Notes under the pieces: generated by a model
The model's database searches: none
Seen by the model: the letters and a program-made list of their open reading frames with translations, nothing else
What the model was told of the DNA's origin: nothing
Assembly (NCBI GenBank): GCA_038025085.1
Contig: CM076142.1
Location: 30,027,001-30,091,000, forward strand
Direction: 5' to 3'
Source: Tetragonia tetragonoides
Lineage: Eukaryota; Streptophyta; Magnoliopsida; Caryophyllales; Aizoaceae
DNA length: 64,000 nucleotides
Shown here: positions 22,801-36,435 of the stretch, in pieces
Position numbering within the stretch: the first letter of the stretch is position 1
Layout of the letters: every line of letters begins with the position of its first letter
Made by a program: the position numbers and the translations under genes

Positions 22801-23400
22801 TTGGTAGAATATTACAATGTATCTATGAATAATGGAAGATTACGTGAATATTTGACCAATTAAATCAGCAGTTTGGAATTTTTTAACACCACCTTGATCT
22901 TGATCTAATACTTTTAACTCTTAATGGAGATCTTTAGTTCAATAATATTTAAGAAAGTTAATAATGAGTATTTTATTTTGTCTGCCTTATAGGAAACTTA
23001 ACTAATAACAATGAGTATCAAGAATGTACTGTGACTTTAAACCCAATAAACCACTGTCACACCCCTATTAGCCAAAGCAATTTTTATCCCCTGTGTTTTC
23101 CTTTGTAATCACGGACACTTTATTTCTTTTATGTTTTTTTTTTTAATATGGATATGGATACTTTTGGGCTTGTGGTGCCTTATGAAATTGTTTGGCTTTG
23201 CTTCTAATTAAGGTTCTACACATGAACCAAGTAATATACACTTTCGTGCTGGCTTTGAACAAACAAAATAAATTAGTTCTTTCTATGTTAATCTGAGTAC
23301 TTCCAACTGACTTCAGGACATGTTTATTGAACCAAATCTTGCGCCCAACTACTGAAAAATGAATAAATTGACCATTACATATCAACTTGATGATTATATT
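22801..23400. other. Intergenic, nothing recognised
   Basis: AT-rich with no supported gene or element. Confidence 0.4.
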
Positions 23401-24735
23401 GGACGTGTTCTTTAGAGCTTACACGTCCAATTCCGTTTAGTTCATGGGTGATCTTATGTCAGTTTAGTGATTTTCAGTTCAATTCAGGGATGTTCAGTTC
23501 AATTCAGGGGTGCTCAGTTCAGAAACATATTTTTTGTCTCACACGTCAAGTGGTGTCCAATTCAGTTCAGTGATGTCAAAGTTTAATTCAGTTGTATTCA
23601 TTTCATGTTCAGTTCAATTCAATGTAGATGAATCAGCTTTAAAGAATGCAATGCATCCATTTTATCATAAATATTTGATTGTGTTTACATACTTTTGTTA
23701 ATAATCTAGCTATTACATGTTTCAATTCAGTTCATTGGTGTCAAGTTTAGTTCAGTTATGTTCATTTCATGTTCAATTCAGTTCTTTTCAGATAAATCAG
23801 CTTTAAAGAATGCAAAGCACCCATTTTATCATATATATTTGATTGTGTTGACAGACTTTTGTTCTTAATCCAGCTATTACATGTTTTGAGTAAATCGATA
23901 TGACCCACATGGGCAGAGTCCCTATGTTCCCTTAAACACAAGGTAAGACCCTTCAACATTTAGCTTTGTACTGCGCAATAGCTAACACCAAGGTCATTTT
24001 AGTAATTAAGGTGCACCGGTGTCATTAAGTAATTTAACGATTACTATAATAGAAGTTTTTGTAAATTACTATAAGGATTATTTACTAGGAGTTCAAGGAT
24101 TATTTAGTAGGAGTTCCGTTTTTAATGAAGAGATACATTTCCATTATAAGTGAGAACATGTTAAACTTATACGTCTATCTATATTTATAGCTTTGTTAAT
24201 CTCATTTTCTGGTTTTTAAAAACAAAATTTGCATGATTGTTAGCAAGAATGATGGTGTGTTTTTTAGAGCTTACATGTTCATCAATTAAGGTGTTAATTC
24301 AGTGATTTTCAGTTCATTTCAGTGGTGATGAGTTCGGAAACATATTTTTTGCCTCACATATCAAGTTGTGTAAAATTCAATTTAGTAGTGTCCAGTTCAG
24401 TGATGTTGAATCCATTCCAGTTCATTTCAGTTTTGGTAAATTCAGCTCTGAAGAACGCACATCGAGACCAATTTTTTGGGACAAAATTTGATAGATGAGT
24501 ATGGGTGTGTTTTTAGGGATGAATTGAATTAAATTGAACTGAACAAAAATTCCATACCACTGAACTGAAATGAACACTACTGAACTGAATTGAGCACCAC
24601 CGAACTTAAAACCCCATTTTCTATGTGAGACAAAATGTATGCATGTTTCTGAACTAACACCACTAAACTGAACTGAGCATCACTTAACTTAACTGAAAAT
24701 TGCTGAATTAGACACGAGATCGTTGCTGAACTAAA
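23400..24735. mobile_element. Cluster of degraded Tourist-like MITEs rich in TTCAGTTCA
   Basis: At least three partial inverted pairs built from GTGTGTTTTTTAGAGCTTAC-like ends and AGCTCTGAAGAACGCAC-like ends lie at about 23402-23660, 24253-24459 and 24503-24735. Their interiors repeat ATTCAGTTCAGT or its complement ACTGAACTGAA. Two internal blocks, about 23583-23700 and 23720-23870, are near-duplicates. Exact boundaries are not resolved. Confidence 0.5.
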
Positions 24736-24934
24736 CTGACCGGGTAAATTCTGACAAACCTTTGTATGTTGTTGATTTATTCACTGCTTTGATTTTCTAA
24801 CTTTGTGAGAATTATAATGTATCCTTACAAAACAAAAGCATCGCACAATGAACTAAGAAAAAGGAAAGAAAAAATGGCAACACATAAGAAATCATTAAAA
24901 GAAAACATGACAAAGAAAAACAGAGATTGACTTA

Positions 24935-25266
24935 GGCTCTGTTTGATTCAACTGAATTTCATGTAACTGAACTATATTGAACCTAATGACACTTAGCTGA
25001 ACTGAACTAAACTAAACTTAATTGCCCTGAACTAAACTTAACTAAACCGAACATAATTATTAAAATTATTATAATCATTATAATAATATTTTATTTTAAT
25101 AATGAAACTATTATTATAATAATCTGAAGTAAACTGAAATGAACTGAACTTAATGACACTGAAGTGGACTAAACTGAGCTAAACTGAACTAAAGTGCACT
25201 AAATTGAACTGAACTGAACTGAACTAAACTTAATTTAAGTAAAATTAAGTTAAATCAAACCGAGGC
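24935..25266. mobile_element. Tourist-type (PIF/Harbinger) MITE, 332 bp
   Basis: Termini GGCTCTGTTTGATTCAAC and, inverted, GCCTCGGTTTGATTTAAC match at 15 of 18 positions. They are flanked by the exact 3-bp duplication TTA (24932-24934 and 25267-25269). The interior repeats AACTGAACT. Confidence 0.88.
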
Positions 25267-25764
25267 TTAGATATAGTGGTGCGGCCAAAAACTTCAGGGT
25301 ATAAGTTCAATTTTCTAATGTTCCTTATATATTCCTCAAGTATGTCCTAAACCTTAGAATTAAATTTGCACCAAAAAATTAAGTTAGAATAAAATAAAAA
25401 GAATATTTTAGGATAATTTAATATTAAATTAAAGTATTTTAACAAAAGGTGTGAGTTGTTAAAACTTCATAAGGTTATATGTAGCTCCGCCACTACTGAG
25501 AAAAATAATTGTTAAAGATGTATCTATAATAAGTTTTGTCGTCGTGTAAGAAACATATATAAGATCATATCCAAAGTTTATTTTAGCTAAATATTCATGT
25601 CTTAATAAATAAGAATAAAACTAATACAAAAAAAATTGGACTGAACATTGCATCCATAAGTTTGAAACCTAGGTTGCAAAGGAGCCACATAAACAATATT
25701 CATGTGTCTTTTTTAAATATTTATTTGTACATTATCTAAGAAGTAAAACTCCTTTAAATAATTA

Positions 25765-25880
<116 letters not shown>

Positions 25881-26302
25881 TTAATTTTTTTTTATTATAT
25901 TAAGCAAAAGATTAAAAAAATTAGGATAAGTGAATAGAGTTTGAAGAAAATTAGAGTAAAAATTCATTTATATATATTTTTTAAAACGTGAATTAGTTGA
26001 AATTGATACCATCTAGGCTGTCATGTAAGTGATTATTAATAATAATAAAAAATACAGATTCTAAAAAAAATATTGAGTGGATTTAGATTTTATTAATTAG
26101 GATAGACACATCAGGATTTATCAATTCCAAACACGGCAAGTTCCAAAAAGTGATTAGCGCAAGATTTCATTTCTGAATAAAAGAAAGAAAGAATTGAAAT
26201 TCCTAACATATATTCTTTGTGGGTACAAATGATCTTTTTTAATTTTTTATTATTATTAAAGTGTGATTACAACTTATCTTTTAAAAAGTAGTATTAAAAT
26301 CC

Positions 26303-26335
26303 AACTCGTGTATCGCATGGGCTTCATATCTAGTA
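26303..26335 (+). mobile_element. Helitron 3' terminus (degenerate)
   Basis: The imperfect hairpin ACTCGTGTATCGCATGGG is followed by TTCATATCTAG and T, matching the layout of the intact Helitron ends at 61653 and 62644. The 5' end was not located. Confidence 0.55.
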
Positions 26336-26940
26336 TAAGTGGAAAGCTTAAGGATTTCCGTAGACCGTAGGGAGTATGATAATGTGTGTTTGGAATAATG
26401 ATTCAAAGGGTTTGTTCATTCGACCTATTGAGAACATACTCTTTGTTGTTGAGTTTATTAGTTGGAGATACATATTAGGAAAATGTACTGGAGGGATCTC
26501 CATGGTGGTTTGACAATCATTATGTAATTTGACGGAGATATAAGAGAATGGAGGTACAATCATCACAATTTCAGAGATTAAAAGTAGTCTTGGTGAGTAG
26601 TTATTGTTAGGAATTTTGGCACGCCAATATTTTATTTTGAAGAAAGTTTATATTGTGGGTCATGGCAAAAATATAGAATTACTTCATGTTCAAGAAGATA
26701 TGCATGGATGACATGGTTAAATGAAGTTATGGCAGTAACTTGTGTGCAAAGAAGAAAGGTTACGAAGAGTTTGTAGTATTATTGTTCATTTTTTGGGAAG
26801 CTTTTATATTGCGGTAGATTGTTGGTAGAATCCTTCTACCCTTATAAAAGAGAAGATGGTTCGAATGAACTGTTCATTTGAACAGTGTAGAATGAATAGT
26901 TCATTTGCCCAATTTATTTTCCTTTCTCCTTTTATTGTTA
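26336..26940. other. Intergenic, nothing recognised
   Basis: No supported gene or element boundary. Confidence 0.4.
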
Positions 26941-29900
26941 TTCACTTTTTAATATTTTGTACGACAAGACAATCAACACTCTTCCCCCAAATCTTCAAAG
27001 AATACCTTTTACCTTGACCGTGCTTCAGCTCTGTCACATCTCTCAGCCTCCCGTCTCTCTCTCTCTCTCCAACACAATCCTTTGGAGATATGCTATTGCT
27101 CATCTTACCTTCACCATGCTTTCCTCTTCTTTCTCTTCACCCGTTTTTGCAATTTTGCGAAAATGAAACCCTAATTTTTGTATTAGTAATCTCTATCTCT
27201 CTCCCCAATTGATAATCTCAAAATTTCCTGCTCTCTGATGATTTATTTCTACTTCGTGATGTCAAACTTCGTTATAATGCTTGATTTTCTCGCGAATCGG
27301 GCATGTTATGTAGCAGTTCATTGCCAGATAGTGGACGTGGCACATCGAGGGTTGGTGGCGATGCACAAGGTGATTCTGAACTACAAATTTCCTTCACATA
27401 GGTTTCTCTCTCTTTGATGTTTGTGGGTTTCTATGGTCCTGCTTCAGTTCGACTTGTGATTCAATAACTAAATTGATGTTTTCTTTTGTTGATTACAAAT
27501 TGCTTTCATCTTACATTCGCCCACTACAATTTCAAGGTTTCTAATCTATCTCCCATCTGTTTGTATGCCATACAAAATACAAACTCTAACCTTTGTTTGT
27601 TTGTTTGTTTGTTTCCCAGAATTTTCTTTACATTAAGGGAACAAGAAGTGCTACTTCCATAATTCATGTTCTGCGAGCTTATGAGGTACTCATTGTCCAG
27701 TTTTGGTTGCTGATTTATAGTATTCGATCATCTGAATTTCTGTTTTTTTTTTTTTCGAAATTGAAGATTGGAAATTTCATTTCAATTGCATTTTATTTCT
27801 TATTGGTTTGGGTCTGACGACCTTGCAATCTTCATTCATCATTAACTCTCCATGAATGTCAACTACATCACTATTGAATTTTGTGTTGGAGCCGATCAGC
27901 GAGTCGCCGGAGAGATTGGAAAAAGAAGTATAAGGGGCGTGTAATACAAGCTGTTGCTCTTAATTGTATGTCTTCTCAAAGTAATAGTGGTAGCTGATGC
28001 TGATGGGGAAGAAAGATCAGAGATTGAAGCTCCCTATATTCTCTGATTCTCATAATACTATTCTGTAAGTTGTTTTTATGTCTTGCTTTCTTAAACCATT
28101 CGCATACTTGCATCTGATTTGGCCAATTTCATCTTGTTTATTTAATTTTTTAATTTACGATATATTGCTTTGAATTTTCAGTGTGATTCGTATGTTGATA
28201 GTGTATTGAAACCAATGAGTACTTAATTGTGTAAGTTTCTCTAATTCTCTCTACACAATAGCTATGGGCCAATTTTATTTATTTTAAGAATGTACACTTC
28301 AACTGGAGGGCAAGACAATCCAACTACCGATTATGAGCCAATTAATTTATCCACCAAGCAGATATGATTTGCTTAGTTTTTTTTCTCATTTATTGTTTGG
28401 TCGCAACCTGAAAGGAGACAACTTCTCATGATGATTTAAGCACTGATTCTTTGTTTCGTTGCAAGAAAAGACCTTGGAGTTGTTTTCATCAAGTTTTGGA
28501 TAAAATATATGATCAACATAACTAAGGAGTTAGCTGGATTTAAAGTGGAAAACGTGATTGCATAGCTGTTTACTAAAATCGTAGAATTGAAATTATGGGT
28601 TTTAGCTGTTTATTTGTATAAGCTCGGACCTCAGATAAACTATTTGTAGCTACAGTATTGAGTTTTCAATGTTAATACTTAACAGCTAAAACTCAGAGAT
28701 TATAGTTAAATGAAAATAGACTTTCATTGTATCTTGCAGTAGTTTGTGACTTTAGGCGTTGGTTGCAGACTTTTCCCCCCTTTCTTTTCCTTTTCAAGTC
28801 TTGTGGAAGCCAGTTACATGTTTGGATAATGAAATATCCTGATATTTTATTTCTTTCATTTTTTTTAGACGTGGAATTTGTTTGGAAAATGTGAAGAATG
28901 ACAACAATAATTAAAACCCAATATGAACCCCTAGCTAACAAAGTTCGAGAGGTTAAAATGTACAAAATGTTACTCCCAAGTGTGGATAGAGTAGTTATAT
29001 TTGTAACATCATTTCCAGTGGGTATGCTGATTATAGTTTAGCAAGGATTAGAAGCTTCATTTGCGGCTTGTACAAAAGATAATTGAACAAACATTGTGGT
29101 AGGAAGAAAACTACAAACGGTAACACTACCCTGTATTTTGTCTAGCTAACTAACAAACCAATGTTCAGTGTTCCTATGACACCAGTTAATACAGAGCGGG
29201 GGAAGTGATTGAACTACTTGATATAGTTACTGCATAAGTAAATTCGGCTTTATTTTCCTTACAAGGTTTGATTTCCTACCGGCCTTCTAACAAGAGCTAG
29301 CTGTGGTTTTCAGGTTGCTAGGTTATGAAATTTGCATGTGATAATCAGGATTCAGGAGAGAGGGACAGATGATGTGAAAGTGGAATAAGTGAGAGAAAAG
29401 GTGTGTATTACTGCTGAAATGTTCCCACTTTTTTTCTTCTTCATAGATTCATCATCGAGGGATAACTAATGATTGTGTCACCGTGTTTGGTACCCTGTTT
29501 TTGGGATGACTAATAAATCATTTTAAATTTTGAATTTACTTCTCATGTTTGTGTGTAGGACTCCATCTGTAAGGAATAATCATCTTTCTCCGTATTTTCT
29601 TTCCTATAATTTCCCGGGTTTCTGATTTTCTAGCGGTTGTGTTGCTTCTTTTCTTCTTTTTCTTTTATCCTCCATATTTTGTTTGGTCTATGGGTTTCAG
29701 CGTGATTATCTATGAATTGTGATACTGAATTTCCTGAATACAGAAGGGGGGTGGCGGCTGTGCGCGAGCTCGAGAAAGGGAAAACGAATCTCAAAGTCCC
29801 AAATCCGCATTAGTGGCAAGGTAGATCACAATCTTGGTCAAGTGTCAAGATCTCCTCTTCCCTCTTCTACCCAGGTTCCGTTTCTGCTGCTTGTTTATGA

Positions 29901-32560
29901 GTCATTGGTATATTATCTTCATGATTTCATCTTTATTTTAAAAACGAGCTACTAATGAGTGATGGGAAAATGCATTAAAAATTTGATTATGCGCATTTTG
30001 GATACCTTACCTTATTTTTAGAAACTATCGCTCTTCTGTGATTGAGTATCTACTGGATTAATTATTAAGGAGATTTATAATCCTTTCCACTTTCATTATC
30101 ACTTAAGATATTCCTCATACCCCTTGCAAATGTGTTCATTTATTGTATTTTGATTTTATTTGGGTTTTTGATTCTTGCAGGAGAGAGGAAAGGTAAGCTC
30201 ACAGGCTCACAGCATATTGTATCAGTATAGAGCAAAGTGAAGGACATCATTCTTCTGCTACTGCTTTTAAAGAGTAAGTAGATACAAGCCCTATCTTATC
30301 CCTAATTTTAAGAGTTCGAGGGCTCTAATGAGTGATGGGAAAATGCAATAATAGTTTGCAAAAAGCAGAGAATATGCCTTAATTTGATTTCATAAACTGA
30401 GTTAAACTCATTGAAGTTTAAGCTTTGGTCTTTCTCACAAGTTATCATTAGGTTCTGAGTAAAGTGTGGCGTAATGCTCCAAGGCTTACCATAATGACCA
30501 AAATGTAAAAGGAAAAAAAGTGCCTCAATTGGAGGACACTTCAATAAGCTTATATTGCCGGTTTCTGTGAGCATCATTATTATAGATGTGGTGGGTTAAT
30601 CATATTTCTCAAACTACAGATTGTTTCCGTAGAAGGACAATAGCCAGTCTCAAATAGCAGTTTAAGGCGAGGATGTATGTCAACGGTAAGAATTCTAACA
30701 CTACACATCATCTTCAGAGGATAATGAAAAATATGTTGGGGATGAAGAGATGGATCACTCTGGATAAGCGTAAATTGGTACATGTGTATTTTATTAAGGA
30801 GTGATGTGATAGACTGATAGGAATGAGTACAAGTTTTGTGGTTTATGATTGATCTTTTGTCTTCTCCCACATGCTTGTTTGTCGCTACAATAATCTGTGT
30901 ATGGTTTATATGCAACACTCTTGCTACATTATCTCACTTCTTGGTGTTTATGATCGATTTACACATTGTTTGATCTCATATTTGTTGCTTGTCTGATTTA
31001 CACCAGTATAGTTGTAAAAAAGGATATCATCACGATTTTTGAATAAGCATTAATGACTTGGGAATTCAGAATACACTGGCTAATAAAGATAGAGTTGTGT
31101 GTGGAAGAGTTCCATTGTTGATAAATGAACTCAAAGCTACTCAACGACAGTGAGAGTGGTTCTTCAAGATCTAAATGACCCATGCTAGATTGGAGTAGAC
31201 CGTAGATCATGGGTCTACCTAATTAATTATTTTTGGGCCACCTACAATTTGATGAATTCAATTTTTCCTTGAACAATTAATGTTTTCCTAATTCATCTTT
31301 GGGTATGCTTTACCAGTGTCGATAGAAGTAATTTCTATCCCAATAAGTGTTTAGGAAAGAGTTTTATTAAAGTATTCATTATTCTAAGCATTAGAAGAGT
31401 GTTGCTGTGAATATAGCTGAATATACCACCATCGTTTTCTCATGTTGCCAGTCTGAGGTTACTGCTAACATGCTATTGCATGTTATTAACTTATTATTAC
31501 CTGACTACTAAGAAATCAAAAGCCTTTGATTTCAGAAGCAGTCCCTTCATTCATCTCTTTTTTTTTCAACTTTACAAGTGAAGAACTATCTAAACTCATC
31601 TATAATTTGAGTGTATATGCTGGTTGGCATCCTAACTCCATAAATTCTGATGCATTTTTTCCCCGTTTGACTATGGACTTGGTAATCCTTTAATGTCCTG
31701 GATGCCACATTTAGAACGTCATTGTTTATGTTATTCATGAATCATGTTTAAATGTTAGCTCGATTTCTACAATTATTAATAAGAGCCAGGGGACGATGTT
31801 ATCAAAGTGTAACCATGAGATAGTCTTCTAACTTTATTAAGCAGAGCTGTAGAGCCTTGTGTGGAATTGCTAGCATTAATCAGAGTCTGTTTTCTTCCCT
31901 TTCCCAAAGAATGCACGATGCCCTACAAATACAATGCCCTTGAATATTTGTAGCTTCAATCTCATAATTAACTATATTAGGGAACTCTACAAAGATGGTG
32001 AATTGAAGCACAAAAACAGCAGAATACTTTTGACTTTTGCTCGACATGAATACTAGAAAGTTTTATTTTTTTAAACAGAATACTTAGAATTCCCTGGAGC
32101 AATTTTGGTGGCCATTTGTGATGCTATAAATGCTCGTAATTGCAGGTAAGACCGTAATTCGCTGTCATTTTATTAGATGTAGTGATTTTGTTGATGTAGA
32201 TGATTGCTTTTCTTGAGTATTAGGTTAAAAAAGTTCCTGAGCTTCGCCTTGGCCAGCTAGTGCGTCGTCCAGCCTTCGTTTAAGTCAGCTGCTGGACTCT
32301 ACTCCAGTCTCCAGTAATGCTCGAAATTGCTTCCTCGGTCATGGAGAAGCTATGTAATGATTTTGATTTAAATGTGGGCTTTTGGTTGATTGATTACTGA
32401 TATTTTAATTGGTACAGGCTACGTCTAGATAATGTGCTGGAGAAGAAGAGGCGCTGCATATAGAACTCGTAGAAGAAGTGTCATGAAGGCCTTCAACTTT
32501 TGACAACAAAGCTGGTCTATTTCTTAGTCTTCTGGTCAATTCATTGCATATGTTTGAGTT
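26941..32560 (+). other. Low-repeat region, possible spliced non-coding or decayed gene
   Basis: This 5.6 kb stretch lacks the transposon termini that crowd the rest of the window. It begins with features of a transcribed leader (CT-rich tract at 27050-27070, AAACCCTAATTTT near 27165). Several splice-like sites follow, for example TTGATTCTTGCAG at 30180 with GTAAGC at 30193, and TTAATTGGTACAG at 32418. Short GC-richer islands at 27320-27380, 27890-27990, 29745-29830 and 32415-32480 could be exons. No conserved protein is recognisable, and the longest frame is about 110 codons. A 22-base direct repeat TAATGAGTGATGGGAAAATG occurs at 29954 and 30328. A long non-coding RNA or decayed gene is possible. 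Confidence 0.3.
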
Positions 32561-33278
32561 ATGGTTGTTCTTTTTCTTTGGTTGTCAATTCACCTGGTGG
32601 CCTATACAGATATACTACTTTGTAGTGTGTATTCTTGGGGTTATAAGGCAACTATGACAGAGCTTAATGTTATGCTGGTGATGAGTGAGGCCTAGAGTTA
32701 AAACTCAAATCATCATCACATCCACTCTGCTGTATGTATCTTGCTTTTTAGTATATTAACTAAAACCAATATCAGTTGTGAGTTGTGACTTGCATGAGGC
32801 AAACCGAATTCTAAGCAATTATTGCTGGGTGTATTTATAATCGTGGACGGATTTTTTTGGTTTTGTCTATGATTAATTTTGCAACCCCTTCTACCCTCTC
32901 TCACCACTATAAATAACTGTTGTAGCTGCCTGCTGCTTTATTTCTCATCAGTCTTTTTCTATTCAAATGCCTACAGACGCTACAGTAATAAAAATGGTGT
33001 GCCGGATTTTTCAACTCGCATTATTATGTTCAATTAAAGTGCGAGATGGGTTAATGAATAATGGCATGGATTCAGTTAAACTTGAGTCACGTTTTGATGA
33101 GTAGAGGAAGCTGCTTATGAAAAAATTCAATAACTAATATTTATGCTCGTGGAAAGGTGTGAAAGGCTACACCAGATCAAGGTTTATATGGGCATCTAAG
33201 ATCCTTTGTACGTAGTCAATTAAATGGGATGGAAGGTTTAGATCATTACATGGCACTAAGATCTTTTGTGGTTCCCTT

Positions 33279-33301
33279 CAAAAAAAAAAAAAAAAAAAAA
33301 A
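33279..33301 (+). repeat. Poly(A) tract
   Basis: A run of 23 A. It could be the tail of a plus-strand retroposon, but no body or TSD was recognised. Confidence 0.6.
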
Positions 33302-33362
33302 CCTCTGTAGTAAATAGGATGAATAAAGGGAAACTCAACGGTTAGCACTTAATAAATATGTA

Positions 33363-33613
33363 TTCTCTCCGGAAAAATGTTAACATTTATTTTTTAAAGG
33401 TTAAACTTTACAAACTTTGACCATTAATTTCGGAAAAATATAGGAATTTACAATGTAAAAATACTATCGTTGGATTCGTTTTAATTAGTACTTTCGGAAA
33501 ATCTATTTTTTTATAGTTTTATGTATTCATATAAACACAAATGTTTTTGGTCAAAGTAGTGCATTGAAACCGTACAAAAGTAAATGTTACCACTTTTCAA
33601 AAACCGATGGTAG
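33363..33613. mobile_element. Stowaway MITE (degenerate)
   Basis: It aligns along its length with the Stowaway at 38935-39187: shared CAAACTTTGACCATTAATTT, AAAATACT...TTGGATTCGTTTT and GGTCAAA...ACCG. Termini have decayed (TTCTCTCCGG left, CGATGGTAGG right). Confidence 0.7.
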
Positions 33614-33984
33614 GTGTAACATATTTATAGTAAGTAGGATGATTAAGCCTTCAAGTTAGGATTTACGAAGTACTTGTTCTTCACTCTTCAGGTATCCATG
33701 AGACCATCAGCATAGTTCCCCACCTCAAATATAACAATTTATGTAAGTAAATACAACGAGAATTACAATGAGGGGCAGTGCTTCGCTCATTGTTCAGTTA
33801 GTCTGCTATGTTCGATGTTGAACACGAAAGTCCAAATATAACATAGCGGGATGTTTCGATCATTATTCATTTGCACATTCCTTTTTAACGAGCCAAAAAA
33901 ACACAACGAGAATTTACAATGATACAGATACTCTATTAAGTTGATTAACGTAATATTCTAAAGATATACTTTTATTAAATACAA

Positions 33985-34099
33985 CATTAACATAACAAAT
34001 TGATATAACTCACTCGGGAGAACGCGTGCGATATTAACATAACAAATTGATATAACTCACTTGGGGGGACGCGTGCATCGCACGCCTTCCACCAACTAG
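33985..34099 (+). mobile_element. Helitron 3' end with internal tandem duplication
   Basis: It ends in the hairpin GCGTGCATCGCACGC, CTTCCACCAA, CTAG (34096-34099) and T. The preceding segment ATTAACATAACAAATTGATA...CTCAC...ACGCGTGC is present twice (about 33985-34031 and 34033-34077), with only the second completing the hairpin. The 5' end was not located. Confidence 0.65.
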
Positions 34100-34423
34100 T
34101 ATAATATTGTGAGAGATATTGTAACTATTGGTAGTTTAACTAATAAGTGTAGTAGTTTCCTATTTGTGTGGGTAATTGAGTTTAGGAAGGTATTAGTTAT
34201 ATGCAAGGAGTAAGAGTCTTTTGAACGCCTATAGATATATGTAGTAGCAGATTGGAGAGCTTGACATTGGCCTCAAGGTAGCTGGTTGAAGAGTGTGCAG
34301 GTGTGTAGAAAGCCCAACCAATTATTCGGAGGTTTTCTAGCTTTGACCTCAAAAGTTAGGTTTTGAGGTAGATGATGGTCTTGTGACTTTCCTGTGCATA
34401 AAGCCATGTGGGGTAGTCGTAGC

Positions 34424-35316
34424 CAGTGGCGGATCTAGAATTTTGAAAGTGGGTATGGACAATTATAAAGACATTATATATAGTATAGTCTAATTTTGTG
34501 ATATCCATTATGATACTTTGACCATCAATATGTATAAAAATATACAAATAAATTTGTAAAAACTTGATATTCTAAAAATACATTTTAAATGGAATTTAAT
34601 ACATATATTTTTAAATCATAACTCATAGTTTTTTTTAATATATTTACGATAAAAGTTTACAAAGATTAATCTCAAAAAAGCAAATGAGAAGCTTAGAGGG
34701 AAAGGGAGGCAATAGTTTGTAATTTGTTATAAGTTGCAAGTCAATAGAAGATTCTTTTGGTGAAAAAAAAAGAAGAAAAAACAAGTCAAACACATATTCA
34801 TAAATTTTAAGCTTAACAATTCAATATTTTAATTAAAGAGAAGGAAACACTAGCTGATAGATGCCTAGACCGCTAGACATATTAAAATTACAATATCTTG
34901 TGTAGATTTAGTATACGGTAGACCAAAGATTTAATATTTGTAAAAAATACTCTTATATTTCTAAAAGATTTGGATTATATCCTTAATTTACCCTTTAGTA
35001 CACGGTGGACTAAATTCATGTAAGACGAGCTGTAATATGATACTAGTCTATTACCAAAGGAGAACGGTAAAAAATGTAAAAGTTAAGTGAAGGCTTTGTG
35101 AGCCCATTCCGGGTAAAATGTATAGACAATCAGATCATTCTTTGTCGGCTAATTACGGAATACTGAGAGGGAGAGAGGGAGAGAAGGCGAGAATCGAACT
35201 GGGCCTGCTAGACTATGTTCTTCTGCTTTGGGCCTATCTGCTCATACAACCTAGTATTTTTCTCTTGGGCTAGGTACGCACGTGCATACCTATAGTGCAT
35301 GCTGGATCCGCCCATG
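34424..35316. mobile_element. hAT-type MITE, 893 bp
   Basis: Termini CAGTGGCGGATCTAG and, inverted, CATGGGCGGATCCAG are flanked by an exact 8-bp duplication GTCGTAGC (34416-34423 and 35317-35324). It contains a nested copy of the CTTGTGTGGACTTAG family at about 34888-35034. Confidence 0.92.
34888..35034. mobile_element. CTTGTGTGGACTTAG-family TIR element, nested copy
   Basis: The left end ATTACAATATCTTGTGTAG and right end, inverted, ATTACAGCTCGTCTTACATG enclose a short AT-rich body. It is one of at least six copies in the window. Confidence 0.6.
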
Positions 35317-35324
35317 GTCGTAGC

Positions 35325-36085
35325 TAAAGATTTGTGATGTCATCAAAGATTTGAGTTTGTGAGGGGGTAGCATCACTTACAGTTAGAGGAAATTGAGATA
35401 TTAGTATTTGAGTGTCTACTATTGTAACTCTATCTTTGATGATGATGAGTATATATAGAAGTTGTGGGTGTATTTAAACAACCTTTAAATCTTGTGTATT
35501 TTATTTATGTAGTCATAGTATTATGTTAGTCGGGTGAAAAATCCCAAACAAATGGTACCAGAGCATATGGTTGAAAATCTTGAGATAAAGAAGATGAAGA
35601 TGTGGTGAAGCATACATAAGAGTAAAAAGATGTAGACAAAGTTGAAGAAGAATAATGTTATTTTATTTACACATTCAATCATCTAACAACTAAATTACTC
35701 AACCAAACAATTACAAATCAACATCTTTGACAAACAACATGTCAAATTAGCTAACAAAGACGATTAGCTAACATCTAATGGAATCACCAAACATGATTTT
35801 AGTGAAGTAGGCGCAATACACTACTATATAACATCGTAAGTTATATGAAAAATCATGATTTTCACTGAGTAAGATATTAATTTATATATTTTTCAAGAAA
35901 GTAACAAATAACGGTTAGTTCAAAAAATAAAATATTATGAAATGCTAGAGCCGCATAGTTAGTCTAGTGTGAACTTGCAGCAAAAGTTGTCCCATGCAAG
36001 GTCGACTCTTTGCAAGTGCAAGCGGACGATGTTGATGGGCCTCAAGAATTAAGGGGTCCATTTGATTAATGGTTAGTGGGTCTAG
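35325..36085. other. Intergenic, with a segment repeated at 37870-37990
   Basis: 35700-35830 resembles 37885-37995 (both contain CAAACATGATTTTAGTGAA and AATTAGCT). No gene was recognised. Confidence 0.4.
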
Positions 36086-36089
36086 CTAA

Positions 36090-36435
36090 AACAATATGTA
36101 TTGTGTGGACTTAGTTTATCGTAGACCAAGTAATTTTGAGCGGTGGCTCCAAGTGAAATAGGGGGTGGCTTCAGGTAAAGTAGGGGGTGGTTCCAGGTAA
36201 AGTAGGTGGGTGGCTCCAGGTGAAGTAATTTTGAGAATTTTGAGAGGTGACTCCAAGTAAACTAATGGGTGGCTACATGTAAAGTAGAGGATGACTCCAG
36301 GTAAAATAGGGGTGGTGCCAAGTATAAATTAGAGGGATGGCTCTAGGTGAAATAGGGGCGGCTGCAGGTGAAGTAGGGGGGACCCCAAATGTTGGTCCAC
36401 CATGGACTAAGTTCACACAAGTTTTTGTATAGCCA
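36090..36435. mobile_element. CTTGTGTGGACTTAG-family TIR element with internal minisatellite
   Basis: Ends ATTGTGTGGACTTAGTTTA and, on the right, CATGGACTAAGTTCACACAA are inverted. Inside, about ten copies of a 21-29 bp unit like GGGTGGCTCCAGGTAAAGTA span 36140-36385. Confidence 0.7.
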
